This document shows positions 55,487-63,711 of a stretch of 64,000 bases of DNA, one piece after another. Within the stretch, counting starts at the first letter, position 1. The number at the start of each line of letters is the position of its first letter. Source of the stretch: Pseudomonas azotoformans. Lineage in GTDB: Bacteria; Pseudomonadota; Gammaproteobacteria; Pseudomonadales; Pseudomonadaceae. The DNA is taken from positions 868,001 through 932,000 of the forward strand of contig NZ_CP014546.1 in the NCBI RefSeq assembly GCF_001579805.1. The letters run 5' to 3'. The position numbers and the translations under genes were made by a program. Under the pieces are notes generated by a model. That model saw only the letters and a program-made list of their open reading frames with translations. It was not told the DNA's origin and did not search any database.

Positions 55487-56160
55487 ACTACCAGACCACC
55501 GCCCTGCGCCGCGCCCTGGCCGCCGACTACGCCATCGGGCTGATGCCCGCTACCGCGCGTCGGCGCTTTGATGCGCTGTTGCTGGAGGATGCCGCGCTGC
55601 GAATGGAACTCGGCCATTGGCAGGACGCGCTCGCCAGCCTGACCGGTGCCCTGCCTGAGCGACCCGTTCCGGAACACGTGTGGGCAGGCATCAAGGCACG
55701 CATCGAGCCGCAGGTGCTACATGTGCCGACGAAGCAAGCGTTCTGGAAAAACCTCCGCGTCCTGGCCGCCGCCTGCGCAGTGGTCGTCGCCGTCACCGTC
55801 GGTGTGCTGTACCAACGCGACACAGGGGTGGCGTACAACGCCACCCTGGTCAACGCCAACCAACAACCCGCGCTGCAGATCAGCGCGTTCGCCGACCACC
55901 TGCAAGTGGAACCCCTGACACTGGCCGCGATAGCACCGACGTTGAGCCTGGAACTGTGGGCGATTGCGCCGGGTGGCAAACCCATCTCACTGGGCTTGCT
56001 GCCCGCCGCAGGCAAAGGCCGGATTCAACTGAGCGAGACACAGCGTGCGTTACTCAGCGCGCCGCTGACCCTGGCCGTGAGCCTGGAGCCGCACGGCGGC
56101 TCACCGACCGGCCAACCTACCGGACCGGTGCTGTATCAGGGCCAATTGGCATCACTTTGA
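55483..56160 (+). CDS. RskA-type anti-sigma factor
   Basis: A 225-residue protein. The N-terminal cytoplasmic anti-sigma domain (ALRRALAADYAIGLMPATAR, then FDALLLEDAALRMELGHWQ) has the pattern of RskA/ChrR-like inhibitors. One helix (about 91-110, VLAAACAVVVAVTVGVLYQ) leads to a periplasmic RskA C-domain (LSLELWAIAPGGKPISLGLL). It overlaps the sigma gene by four bases. It should hold the sigma factor until an unknown envelope signal triggers release. Confidence 0.9.
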   Translation: MNYQTTALRRALAADYAIGLMPATARRRFDALLLEDAALRMELGHWQDALASLTGALPERPVPEHVWAGIKARIEPQVLHVPTKQAFWKNLRVLAAACAVVVAVTVGVLYQRDTGVAYNATLVNANQQPALQISAFADHLQVEPLTLAAIAPTLSLELWAIAPGGKPISLGLLPAAGKGRIQLSETQRALLSAPLTLAVSLEPHGGSPTGQPTGPVLYQGQLASL

Positions 56161-56236
56161 GCTGAACCGGGGCCAGGAACCCATCGTGCAAACCAGGGTC
56201 CATGACAGGACTGAAAGCCTTGTCAGGAATAGCCCC

Positions 56237-56695
56237 ATGAGCGCGACCCGCCCCCAAGTGATTGAGCAAAAGCCCCCATTCTGGAGCCGCCCACGTGTGT
56301 TTATCGGCGTCTGCATGGCCATCGTCGCCGGCCTCGGCGGCGCGCTCTACACCCAGGACAACGTCAAGTCCGCCGCCACGCTGGTGACCACTGCCCAGCA
56401 GCCGGCCGCGCAAATCAGGGCGCACAAGGATTACCTCGAAGTCGAACCGATCGCCACGGCGGCGCCTGAGCCGGATCGCAGCCTGGAACTGTGGGCCATG
56501 CCCGAAGGTGGTGCGCCGGTTTCACTGGGGCTATTGCCGGAAGATGGCAAAGGCATTATCGGACTCAACCCGCGCCAGCAGAAAAGCATCCGTAAGCCGG
56601 TAGAGTTGATGGTGAGTTCGGAGACCAAGGGTGGGTCGTTGAGCAAGCAGCCGACGGGGCCGACGGTTTATCAGGGGGCGTTGGCTGCTCGCTGA
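56237..56695 (+). CDS. Duplicate RskA-type sensor half, no anti-sigma domain
   Basis: A 152-residue protein. A membrane helix (residues 21-39, VFIGVCMAIVAGLGGALYT) precedes a periplasmic domain that parallels the end of the previous anti-sigma factor: RSLELWAMPEGGAPVSLGLL, then KGIIGLNPRQQKS, and a similar final stretch with QPTGPTVYQGALAA. The N-terminal sigma-binding region is missing. ATG 56237 has CAGGAA upstream. It may compete for the same signal or modulate the anti-sigma factor. It is a tandem partial duplicate in the same operon, with 76 bases between. Confidence 0.8.
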   Translation: MSATRPQVIEQKPPFWSRPRVFIGVCMAIVAGLGGALYTQDNVKSAATLVTTAQQPAAQIRAHKDYLEVEPIATAAPEPDRSLELWAMPEGGAPVSLGLLPEDGKGIIGLNPRQQKSIRKPVELMVSSETKGGSLSKQPTGPTVYQGALAAR

Positions 56696-56810
56696 GTCGA
56701 CGTCCCGCGTTGCTCGCCACGATGCATAGGAGCTAGATATAACTACCCCATCACGCCATCTTGCCTCAGGAAAAATGTCCCTCTCAACCATCATTTAACC
56801 GAGAGGCAAC

Positions 56811-57278
56811 ATGGAACTCTTTTCCACCTTATTCATTGAAACCTTCGCTGCAACCTTGCACGCCCTGAGCAACGGTCGAACCCTGGTTGCGCCGCAGGAC
56901 TTCCCCGTAGAAAGGGCTTACACAAAATTCATTTTCAACCTGGAAAGCCGAGAGAATGAAGATGAGTTTGAAGTCGTCATCAAGGCAAAACTCATAGACT
57001 TTCGCGATGAGTGCAACCGCTACACACCGCCCTCCAGCAGCCTGATAAAGGCACCTGCGGGCTACTACTTCATCGACCGACCCGTTTCTGGACAAACCGC
57101 AATGGCCTGTGCGACCCGTACGTTGCGCGCGGAAGTCTTCGATATAGCCCTTCGCGACAATCGCTTCCCCTACAACAGTCATGCCCCGATCGTCATCCAC
57201 GCGTTCCATGGGATACACGTTGAGTATGAGGTCATAGCCAAAACAGCCTCTGGCGCCACGGATAATTCCGACAGCTAA
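56811..57278 (+). CDS. Hypothetical protein, 155 residues
   Basis: I do not recognise a family. There is no signal peptide and no membrane helix. The sequence has mixed alpha-beta character with charged segments (NLESRENEDEFEVVIKAKLI, RTLRAEVFDIALRDNRFPYN). GAGAGG lies seven bases before the ATG. It reads on the same strand as the sigma-factor operon, 115 bases downstream, and base composition seems less GC-rich than its neighbours. It could be an accessory islet gene. Confidence 0.7.
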   Translation: MELFSTLFIETFAATLHALSNGRTLVAPQDFPVERAYTKFIFNLESRENEDEFEVVIKAKLIDFRDECNRYTPPSSSLIKAPAGYYFIDRPVSGQTAMACATRTLRAEVFDIALRDNRFPYNSHAPIVIHAFHGIHVEYEVIAKTASGATDNSDS

Positions 57279-57348
57279 CGTCCGCTAATCCGCAACCAGC
57301 GGTCCAGGTTATAGCGGAACCGAACGACTCTGACAGCCCACCCAAGGC

Positions 57349-57373
57349 AGCCTTCCCATTCAAAGGGAAGGCT
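57349..57373 (+). promoter_or_regulatory. Perfect stem-loop upstream of the 128-residue gene
   Basis: AGCCTTCCC-ATTCAAA-GGGAAGGCT forms a perfect 9-bp stem, 29 bases before the next start codon. There is no following T run, so it may be a 5'-UTR structure or a weak terminator of the previous gene. Confidence 0.5.
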
Positions 57374-57402
57374 CAGCCATAAAACAAGGAGCTGTAACGA
57401 TC

Positions 57403-57789
57403 ATGATCGGATTGATACCCAATTTTTATGCTGCCTTCAGCGCACTCAACCATTTACCAGCTCGCAGCCAAGCCCAGTCTTCACGGCCCCAAGCCACCGG
57501 CATCGACCAATGCCCCGCCCCCCGTGACATCCAATCCAAACCCTACACAGACCCTGACCTTCCAGCGCCCTATGGCGAGGGTTATCAATACACTGCCACC
57601 ACCAACGGCAAGTCGTGGACAGGGCAAACGGCAGCCACCCAGGATGACTACCTGGCCCCGGAGTACGAGCTGAAGGCCGAGGCCATCAATGAACGCAACG
57701 GCAAGATTCATTGCGACTACGGCGGCAAGCGCCTGATCAAGAACGGTGAGGTGGCCGATCCCTATCTGCGACTCACGACCATCAAGTAA
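57403..57789 (+). CDS. Hypothetical protein, 128 residues (DUF3757-like pattern)
   Basis: A 128-residue protein starting at ATG 57403, the only plausible start. Its AAGGAG lies 11 bases upstream, a long spacing. A weakly hydrophobic N-terminus (MIGLIPNFYAAFSALNHLPA) could be a signal. The centre CPAPRDIQSKPYTDPDLPAP, then YGEGYQYTATTNGKSWTGQT, resembles small secreted Pseudomonas proteins of the DUF3757 type. Only two cysteines are seen (CPAP and HCDY), which may form a disulfide. Function is unknown. A strong shared terminator follows. Confidence 0.65.
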   Translation: MIGLIPNFYAAFSALNHLPARSQAQSSRPQATGIDQCPAPRDIQSKPYTDPDLPAPYGEGYQYTATTNGKSWTGQTAATQDDYLAPEYELKAEAINERNGKIHCDYGGKRLIKNGEVADPYLRLTTIK

Positions 57790-57794
57790 CCCAT

Positions 57795-57826
57795 AAAAAT
57801 GGCGACCTCCGGGGTCGCCATTTTTT
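57795..57826. terminator. Bidirectional terminator
   Basis: AAAAATGGCGACC-TCCG-GGGTCGCCATTTTTT is a near-perfect hairpin with A and T runs on either side, so it can stop transcription from both the 128-residue gene and fdhA, which converge here. Confidence 0.9.
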
Positions 57827-57838
57827 CAGCCTTGAGCC

Positions 57839-59038
57839 TTACGCCGCACTGAACAGCTTGTGCGGATCAATCACAAACTTCTTCGGCACGCCCGCATCAA
57901 ACTCGCCGTAGCCACGTGGTGCGTCATCCAGGCTGATCACCTGCACGCCGACGATTTCGGCAATGTTGATACGGTCCCACATGATCGCCTGCATCAGCGC
58001 GCGGTTGTACTTCATCACCGGGGTCTGGCCGGTGTGGAAGCTGTGGGACTTGGCCCAGCCGAGGCCGAAGCGGATGCTCAGGCTGCCCATTTTGGCGGCG
58101 GCATCCACGGCACCTGGATCTTCGGTGACGTACAGGCCAGGAATACCGATTTTGCCCGCCACGCGCACCACGCCCATCAGCGAGTTGAGCACCGTGGCCG
58201 GGGCTTCTGCTTTCACGCCTTCATGGCCGTGGCCACGGGCTTCGAAACCGACGGCGTCGACGGCGCAATCCACTTCCGGCTCGCCCAGCAACGCGGCGAT
58301 CTGTTCGTGCAGTGGGGTATCGGTGGACAGGTCGGCCACTTCAAAACCCTGGGCCTTGGCGTGGGCCAGGCGGATCGGGTTGACGTCGCCAATGATCACC
58401 ACCGCCGCGCCCAGCAGGCGTGCAGATGCGGCAGCGGCCAGGCCGACCGGGCCGGCACCTGCAATGTAGACGGTGCTACCTGGGCCAACGCCTGCAGTCA
58501 CGGCGCCGTGGTAGCCGGTAGGCAGAATGTCGGAGAGGCACGTCAGGTCGCGGATTTTCTCCATGGCCTTGTCGCGGTCCGGCAGTTTCAGCAGGTTGAA
58601 GTCCGCGTATGGCACCAGCACGTATTCGGCTTGGCCGCCGGTCCAGTCGCCCATGTCGACATAGCCATAGGCGCCACCGGCACGGGCCGGGTTGACGGTC
58701 AGGCAGACGCCGGTGTGTTGCTCTTTGCAGGAACGGCAGCGGCCGCAAGCCACGTTGAAGGGAACCGAAACCAGGTCGCCGATCTTTAGGTTTTCGACGT
58801 CGCTGCCCTTCTCGATCACTTCACCGGTAATTTCATGACCGAGCACCAGGCCGGTCTGGGCAGTGGTGCGGCCACGCACCATGTGTTGGTCGGAGCCGCA
58901 GATGTTGGTGGAAACCACGCGCAGGATGACGCCGTGCTCAATCTTCCTGCCACGGGGGTCCTGCATTTTGGGATAGTCGATTTTCTGTACTTCGACCTTG
59001 CCGTTGCCGAGATACACGACACCACGATTACCAGACAT
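57839..59038 (-). CDS. fdhA: Glutathione-independent formaldehyde dehydrogenase
   Basis: A 399-residue zinc- and NAD-dependent dehydrogenase that oxidises formaldehyde to formate. The catalytic zinc motif is NICGSDQHMVRGRT, with GHEITGEV (Glu/His) nearby. The structural zinc cysteines are CGRCRSCKEQHTGVC. The NAD-binding loop is VYIAGAGPVGLAAAASARLL. Length and motifs match P. putida FdhA, which carries tightly bound NAD. It is the last gene of the sox-purU-fdhA set and removes the formaldehyde that sarcosine demethylation makes. Confidence 0.95.
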   Translation of the reverse strand: MSGNRGVVYLGNGKVEVQKIDYPKMQDPRGRKIEHGVILRVVSTNICGSDQHMVRGRTTAQTGLVLGHEITGEVIEKGSDVENLKIGDLVSVPFNVACGRCRSCKEQHTGVCLTVNPARAGGAYGYVDMGDWTGGQAEYVLVPYADFNLLKLPDRDKAMEKIRDLTCLSDILPTGYHGAVTAGVGPGSTVYIAGAGPVGLAAAASARLLGAAVVIIGDVNPIRLAHAKAQGFEVADLSTDTPLHEQIAALLGEPEVDCAVDAVGFEARGHGHEGVKAEAPATVLNSLMGVVRVAGKIGIPGLYVTEDPGAVDAAAKMGSLSIRFGLGWAKSHSFHTGQTPVMKYNRALMQAIMWDRINIAEIVGVQVISLDDAPRGYGEFDAGVPKKFVIDPHKLFSAA

Positions 59039-59053
59039 GCTTTCACCTCGCTG

Positions 59054-59061
59054 TTGTTTTT
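59054..59061 (-). promoter_or_regulatory. Candidate Crc/Hfq (catabolite) site before fdhA
   Basis: On the minus strand AAAAACAA fits the AANAANAA catabolite-activity pattern and sits just upstream of the AGGTG ribosome-binding site of fdhA. The pattern is short and can arise by chance. Confidence 0.35.
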
Positions 59062-59136
59062 ATGGAACTGCGTTGCCCGTTGGGTGGGCAGCGCGTTTAA
59101 GTGCTCGGGTACAGATGCTGTTTGTTGTCTTTGCAA

Positions 59137-59994
59137 TCAGAGCACCACAGTCCGATTGGCGTTGAGAAACACCCGCCGCTCAATGTGATACCCCACCGCC
59201 CGGGCCAGTGTCAGCCCTTCAATATCGCGCCCCTTGGCAATCAAATCCTCTGGATAGTGGCTGTGATCCACCACCTCCACGCCCTGGGCAATGATCGGGC
59301 CTTCATCCAGATCATTGTTGATGTAATGCGCCGTGGCGCCGACCAATTTCACGCCCTTGTTGTACGCCTGGTGATACGGCTTGGCGCCCTTGAACCCCGG
59401 CAACAATGAGTGGTGAATGTTGATGGCTTTGCCATCCAGCTTGCGGCACAGCTCCGGCGACAGCACTTGCATGTAGCGCGCAAGGATCACCAGTTCCGCG
59501 CCGGTGTCTTCCACCACTTGCCACACCTGACGCTCCTGGGACGGTTTGTCGTTGGGGTCGAGGGGGAAATGGTAGTAGGGAATCTGGTGCCAGTCGGCCA
59601 AGGGCTTCAAATCAGGGTGGTTGGACACCACCGCGACCACGTCCATCGACAGTTGGCCGATGCGCTGGCGATACAGTAGATCGTTCAGGCAATGGTCGGC
59701 CTTGGAGACCATGATCACCACTTTTGGCCGGTAATTCGGCGCCGTCAGCTCGAAGATCATGCCGAAGGCTTCGCCGCGCGTGGCCAGGCCATCGCGGAAA
59801 CCTTGTTCGTCAAAACCGTCGGGCTGGCGAAACTCCACGCGAATAAAGAACCGGCCCGAAAGCCGGTCATCGAACGAGTGGTGCTCAGTCACGTAGCAAC
59901 CCTGTTCGAACAGATAGCGGGTGACCGCGTCCACCGTGCCGAGCACGCTGGGGCAGTCGGCGGTCAAAATCCATGTATCAGGTGCGCGGCTCAT
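59137..59994 (-). CDS. purU: Formyltetrahydrofolate deformylase PurU
   Basis: A 285-residue enzyme that hydrolyses 10-formyl-THF to THF and formate. The N-terminal ACT domain (WILTADCPSVLGTVDAVTRY) is followed by the formyltransferase-like domain with the AINIHHSLLPGFKGAKPYHQ signature. The motif NDLDEGPIIAQGVEVVDH is also typical. In this operon it would recycle folate charged with one-carbon units from sarcosine oxidation. It starts nine bases after soxG ends. Confidence 0.96.
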   Translation of the reverse strand: MSRAPDTWILTADCPSVLGTVDAVTRYLFEQGCYVTEHHSFDDRLSGRFFIRVEFRQPDGFDEQGFRDGLATRGEAFGMIFELTAPNYRPKVVIMVSKADHCLNDLLYRQRIGQLSMDVVAVVSNHPDLKPLADWHQIPYYHFPLDPNDKPSQERQVWQVVEDTGAELVILARYMQVLSPELCRKLDGKAINIHHSLLPGFKGAKPYHQAYNKGVKLVGATAHYINNDLDEGPIIAQGVEVVDHSHYPEDLIAKGRDIEGLTLARAVGYHIERRVFLNANRTVVL

Positions 59995-60003
59995 GGGTAT
60001 TCC

Positions 60004-60636
60004 TCAGGCTTGGACGCTCAGGCCGAATTCGGCGGATGCATCCTGTAACCACAACCACCAGTAATCCGAGAAGCTGCGGCGAATCAGCAGTTCCCAAGTG
60101 TCTTCGGCCGTGTGACGGATCACTAGTTGCGACTTGGCGAACACCGTGCCCACCGCCTTGCCCACCGGGAAGTTGTTGGGGTGCACGTCGTAGCTGGTGG
60201 ACTTCATCAGCACATCGCGCACGTTCGGGCCGCTCAGTTCAAGAATCTGCTGGCCGCCGCTGACGTTGACGATCTGGATATGCAGCTCACCCAGGGCGGC
60301 ACGCAGGCTTTTCTCGGCGGCGAATTCTTCGCCGCTTGGCACGATGAGCAACCACTCATCCGGGCCGAGCCACTGCAAGCTGGTTTCGCCTTTGACGATC
60401 ACGGTCAAGGCGCTCGGCAGTTCGATGCCCAGGGCCTTGTGTACGCCAGCGGCGAAGGCTGCATCATGGCCGTCGCCACGGATGGTCAGGTGGCCCAGAA
60501 GTTTCTTTTCGCGCACGGTCACGCCGGCGTTCTTGCGGCCCTTGCCGACCAGGCTGGCGAGGTCGGCATGGTGCAGCGACGACTCGGCCTTGGCCCCGGT
60601 GGTTGGGCGTTGTTGGTACACATTGGCTGCTGTCAT
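60004..60636 (-). CDS. soxG: Sarcosine oxidase gamma subunit
   Basis: A 210-residue subunit of heterotetrameric sarcosine oxidase. ATG 60636 gives MTAANVYQQRPTTGAKAESS; the frame is open another 16 codons with no RBS. Family patterns are DLASLVGKGRKNAGVTVREK, LQWLGPDEWLLIVPSG and ELLIRRSFSDYWWLWLQDA. It is distantly related to GcvT-like folate-binding folds. It lies 57 bases after soxA. Confidence 0.95.
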   Translation of the reverse strand: MTAANVYQQRPTTGAKAESSLHHADLASLVGKGRKNAGVTVREKKLLGHLTIRGDGHDAAFAAGVHKALGIELPSALTVIVKGETSLQWLGPDEWLLIVPSGEEFAAEKSLRAALGELHIQIVNVSGGQQILELSGPNVRDVLMKSTSYDVHPNNFPVGKAVGTVFAKSQLVIRHTAEDTWELLIRRSFSDYWWLWLQDASAEFGLSVQA

Positions 60637-60693
60637 AAAGCACCTTTGAATGCTGCTTGGAATGCGGCCCCTGTGGGGCCGCAACTCGGTCCA

Positions 60694-63600
60694 TCAGATG
60701 TTCTGGCGATCGCCTTTCGGGTCAAAGAACACCGAGGAAACAATCTCCGCCTCGATCACGCTGCCATCCGCCTGCGGCGAGAACACGCGCTCACCAATAC
60801 GCTTCAAGCCGCCCTTCACCACACCCATGGCGAACGAATAGCCTAGGGAGTTGTGCGCATAGCTTGAGGTCACGTGGCCGACCATCTTCATCGGAATCGT
60901 CTGCTTCGGATCGAACACCAACTGCGCGCCTTCCGGCAGCCATACATTCGGATCGATCGGCTTCAAGCCCACCAGTTGCTTACGCTCTTCGCGCACGCAG
61001 TCTTCACGGTTCATGCCGCGCCAGCCGATCCACGAGAACGGCTTGGTACGGCCGACGCACCAACCCATGTTCAGGTCGTCGGGGGTCATCGAGCCGTCAG
61101 TGTCCTGGCCGACGATGATGAAGCCCTTCTCGGCCCGCAGTACGTGCATAGTTTCGGTGCCGTACGGCGTCAGGTTGTACTTCTTGCCGGCGTCGACGAT
61201 TTTTTCTAGCACGCCCATGGCGTAGTCGGCCTGCACGTTGACTTCGTACGACAGCTCACCGGTAAACGAGATCCGGAACACCCGCGCCGGTACGCCGCCG
61301 ACCAAGCCTTCCTTCCAGGTCATGAACGGGAAGCCGTCCTTGTCCAGGTCGATATCAGTCACTTCCGCCAGCAGCTTGCGGCTGTTGGGGCCGGACAGGG
61401 TCATGGTGGCCCAGTGGTCGGTGACCGAAGTGAAGTACACCTTGAGGTCTGGCCACTCGGTCTGCTGGTAGATTTCCAGCCACTGCAACACGCGAGCCGC
61501 GCCGCCGGTGGTGGTGGTCATCAGGAAGTGGTTGTCGGCGAGGCAGGCAGTCACACCGTCGTCGAAGACCATGCCGTCTTCCTTGCACATCAGGCCGTAG
61601 CGCGCCTTGCCCACATCGAGCTTGGTCCAGGCGTTGGAGTAGATGCGGTTGAGGAACTCGCGCGCGTCCGGGCCCTGGATGTCGATCTTGCCGAGGGTCG
61701 ACGCATCCAGCAGGCCGACGCTGTCGCGCACGGCCAGGCATTCGCGTTTCACCGCGGCATGCAGGTCTTCACCGTTGCGTGGGAAGTACCACGGACGTTT
61801 CCACTGGCCGACGTCTTCAAACTCGGCGCCGTTCTTCACGTGCCAGGCTTGCAGCGCGGTGTAGCGCACCGGCTCGAAGATGTGCCCACAGTGACGACCG
61901 GCGACGGCGCCGAACGTGACCGGCGTGTAGTTCGGGCGGAACATGGTGGTGCCCATCTGCGGGATGGTCACGTTCAGCGAACGGGCGGCAATCGCCAGGC
62001 CGTTGACGTTGCCCAGCTTGCCCTGGTCGGTGCCGAAGCCCAGCGCGGTGTAGCGTTTGACGTGTTCGACCGACTCGAACCCTTCGCGGGTCGCCAGTTC
62101 GATGGCGGCGGCGGTCACGTCGTTTTGCAAGTCGACGAATTGCTTCGGCGCCCGTGCGGTTGGCTTGTCGTGCGGCACTTGGTAGATCGCCAGTGTCGGC
62201 TCTTCCAAGCGGCTCAAGGCTTTTGGCAGGGTGCCTTCCACCGGGGCAAAACCGGCTTCGCTGGCCGCGCGCACGCCGCCTTCAAAACCGTCAGCCAGGG
62301 AATCGCCGAGGCCATAGACGCCGTTGATGCCACCGACGCACACGCGTTTTTGCGGTGCTTCGCCCGGTACAAAACCGAGGATGTCTTCACGCCAGGTCGG
62401 CTTGCCGCCCAGATGCGAAGCCAAGTGAACCACCGGGCTGTAGCCGCCGGAGCTGGCCACCAGGTCGCAGTCCAGCCACTCGCCAGGGCTGGTGACTTTA
62501 TGCGCTTTGACGTCAATTGCAGCCACGCGGGCAGCAGTCACGTGCTTGCTGCCACGGGCCTCGATCACGGCGCTGCCGGTGAGGATACGAATACCTTTGG
62601 CGCGGGCTTCTTCCACCAGCGCGCCGCGTGGGTTGTGGCGCACATCGGCCACAGCCACCACTTGCAGGCCGGCGTCGAGCCAGTCCAGCGCAACGCGATA
62701 GGCGTGATCGTTGTTGGTGGACAGCACCAGCTTCTTGCCCGGTGCCACGCCGTAGCGACGCACGTAGGTCGAAACCGCACCGGCCAGCATGTTGCCCGGC
62801 ACGTCGTTGTTGCCGTACACCAGCGGGCGCTCACACGCACCGGTCGCCAGCACCACACGCTTGGCGCGCACACGGTGGATGCGTTGGCGCACCACACCAA
62901 TCGGCGCACGGTCACCCAGGTGGTCGGTGAGGCGTTCGTGAATAGTCAGGAAGTTATGGTCGTGATAACCGTTGACGGTGGCGCGGGGCAGCAACACCAC
63001 GTCTGGCAGGGCCTTCAATTCAGCAATGACACTGGCAATCCATTCCGCCGCCGGCTTGCCGTCGAGGCTTTCGCGCGAATCGAGCAGCGAACCGCCGAAC
63101 TCTTCCTGCTCATCGGCGATGATCACGCGGGCACCGCTGCGTGCGGCGGCCAGTGCGGCGGCCAGACCCGCAGGGCCCGCGCCGACCACCAGCACGTCGC
63201 AGTGACGGTTGAAGTTGTCATAGGTGTCCGGATCGTTTTCGGTCGGCGAGCGACCAAGGCCAGCGGCCTTACGGATGTACTTCTCGTACGTCATCCAGAA
63301 CGATTGCGGGTACATGAAGGTTTTGTAGTAGAAACCCGGCGGCATCAGCTTGCCACCGACCTTGCCAAGAATGCCCATCACGTCATTGTTGACGTTCGGC
63401 CAGCCGTTGGTGCTGGTGGCGACCAGGCCTTGGTACAGCGCCTGTTGCGTGGCGCGCACGTTAGGAATCTGGGTGGCTTCGGTGGCACCGATCTGCAGCA
63501 CCGCGTTCGGCTCTTCGGCGCCCGCAGCAAAGATGCCGCGAGGGCGCGAGTACTTGAAGCTGCGGCCGATGATGTCGACGCCATTGGCCAGCAGGGCTGC

Positions 63601-63711
63601 GGCGAGCGTGTCGCCTTCAAAGCCTTTGTAGCTCTGGCCGTTGAAGCTGAAGGTCAGGACTTTATTACGGTCGATCCGGCCACCGTTGGACAGGCGATTG
63701 GTCTGGCTCAT
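60694..63711 (-). CDS. soxA: Sarcosine oxidase alpha subunit
   Basis: A 1005-residue subunit. The N-terminal domain (KVLTFSFNGQSYKGFEGDTL, then FKYSRPRGIF) and the Rossmann motif VLVVGAGPAGLAAALAAARS bind the pyridine nucleotide. A second dinucleotide segment and the C-terminal GcvT-like domain, from about residue 610, bind folate (MTLSGPNSRKLLAEVTDIDL). The complex oxidises sarcosine to glycine with THF accepting the methyl as 5,10-methylene-THF, plus H2O2. It overlaps soxD by ATGA. Confidence 0.97.
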   Translation of the reverse strand: MSQTNRLSNGGRIDRNKVLTFSFNGQSYKGFEGDTLAAALLANGVDIIGRSFKYSRPRGIFAAGAEEPNAVLQIGATEATQIPNVRATQQALYQGLVATSTNGWPNVNNDVMGILGKVGGKLMPPGFYYKTFMYPQSFWMTYEKYIRKAAGLGRSPTENDPDTYDNFNRHCDVLVVGAGPAGLAAALAAARSGARVIIADEQEEFGGSLLDSRESLDGKPAAEWIASVIAELKALPDVVLLPRATVNGYHDHNFLTIHERLTDHLGDRAPIGVVRQRIHRVRAKRVVLATGACERPLVYGNNDVPGNMLAGAVSTYVRRYGVAPGKKLVLSTNNDHAYRVALDWLDAGLQVVAVADVRHNPRGALVEEARAKGIRILTGSAVIEARGSKHVTAARVAAIDVKAHKVTSPGEWLDCDLVASSGGYSPVVHLASHLGGKPTWREDILGFVPGEAPQKRVCVGGINGVYGLGDSLADGFEGGVRAASEAGFAPVEGTLPKALSRLEEPTLAIYQVPHDKPTARAPKQFVDLQNDVTAAAIELATREGFESVEHVKRYTALGFGTDQGKLGNVNGLAIAARSLNVTIPQMGTTMFRPNYTPVTFGAVAGRHCGHIFEPVRYTALQAWHVKNGAEFEDVGQWKRPWYFPRNGEDLHAAVKRECLAVRDSVGLLDASTLGKIDIQGPDAREFLNRIYSNAWTKLDVGKARYGLMCKEDGMVFDDGVTACLADNHFLMTTTTGGAARVLQWLEIYQQTEWPDLKVYFTSVTDHWATMTLSGPNSRKLLAEVTDIDLDKDGFPFMTWKEGLVGGVPARVFRISFTGELSYEVNVQADYAMGVLEKIVDAGKKYNLTPYGTETMHVLRAEKGFIIVGQDTDGSMTPDDLNMGWCVGRTKPFSWIGWRGMNREDCVREERKQLVGLKPIDPNVWLPEGAQLVFDPKQTIPMKMVGHVTSSYAHNSLGYSFAMGVVKGGLKRIGERVFSPQADGSVIEAEIVSSVFFDPKGDRQNI

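Noticed and set aside
54860..56160. FecI/FecR-type iron signalling pair
   Set aside because: The second gene has an RskA-type C-domain, not a FecR domain, and there is no TonB receptor next to it.
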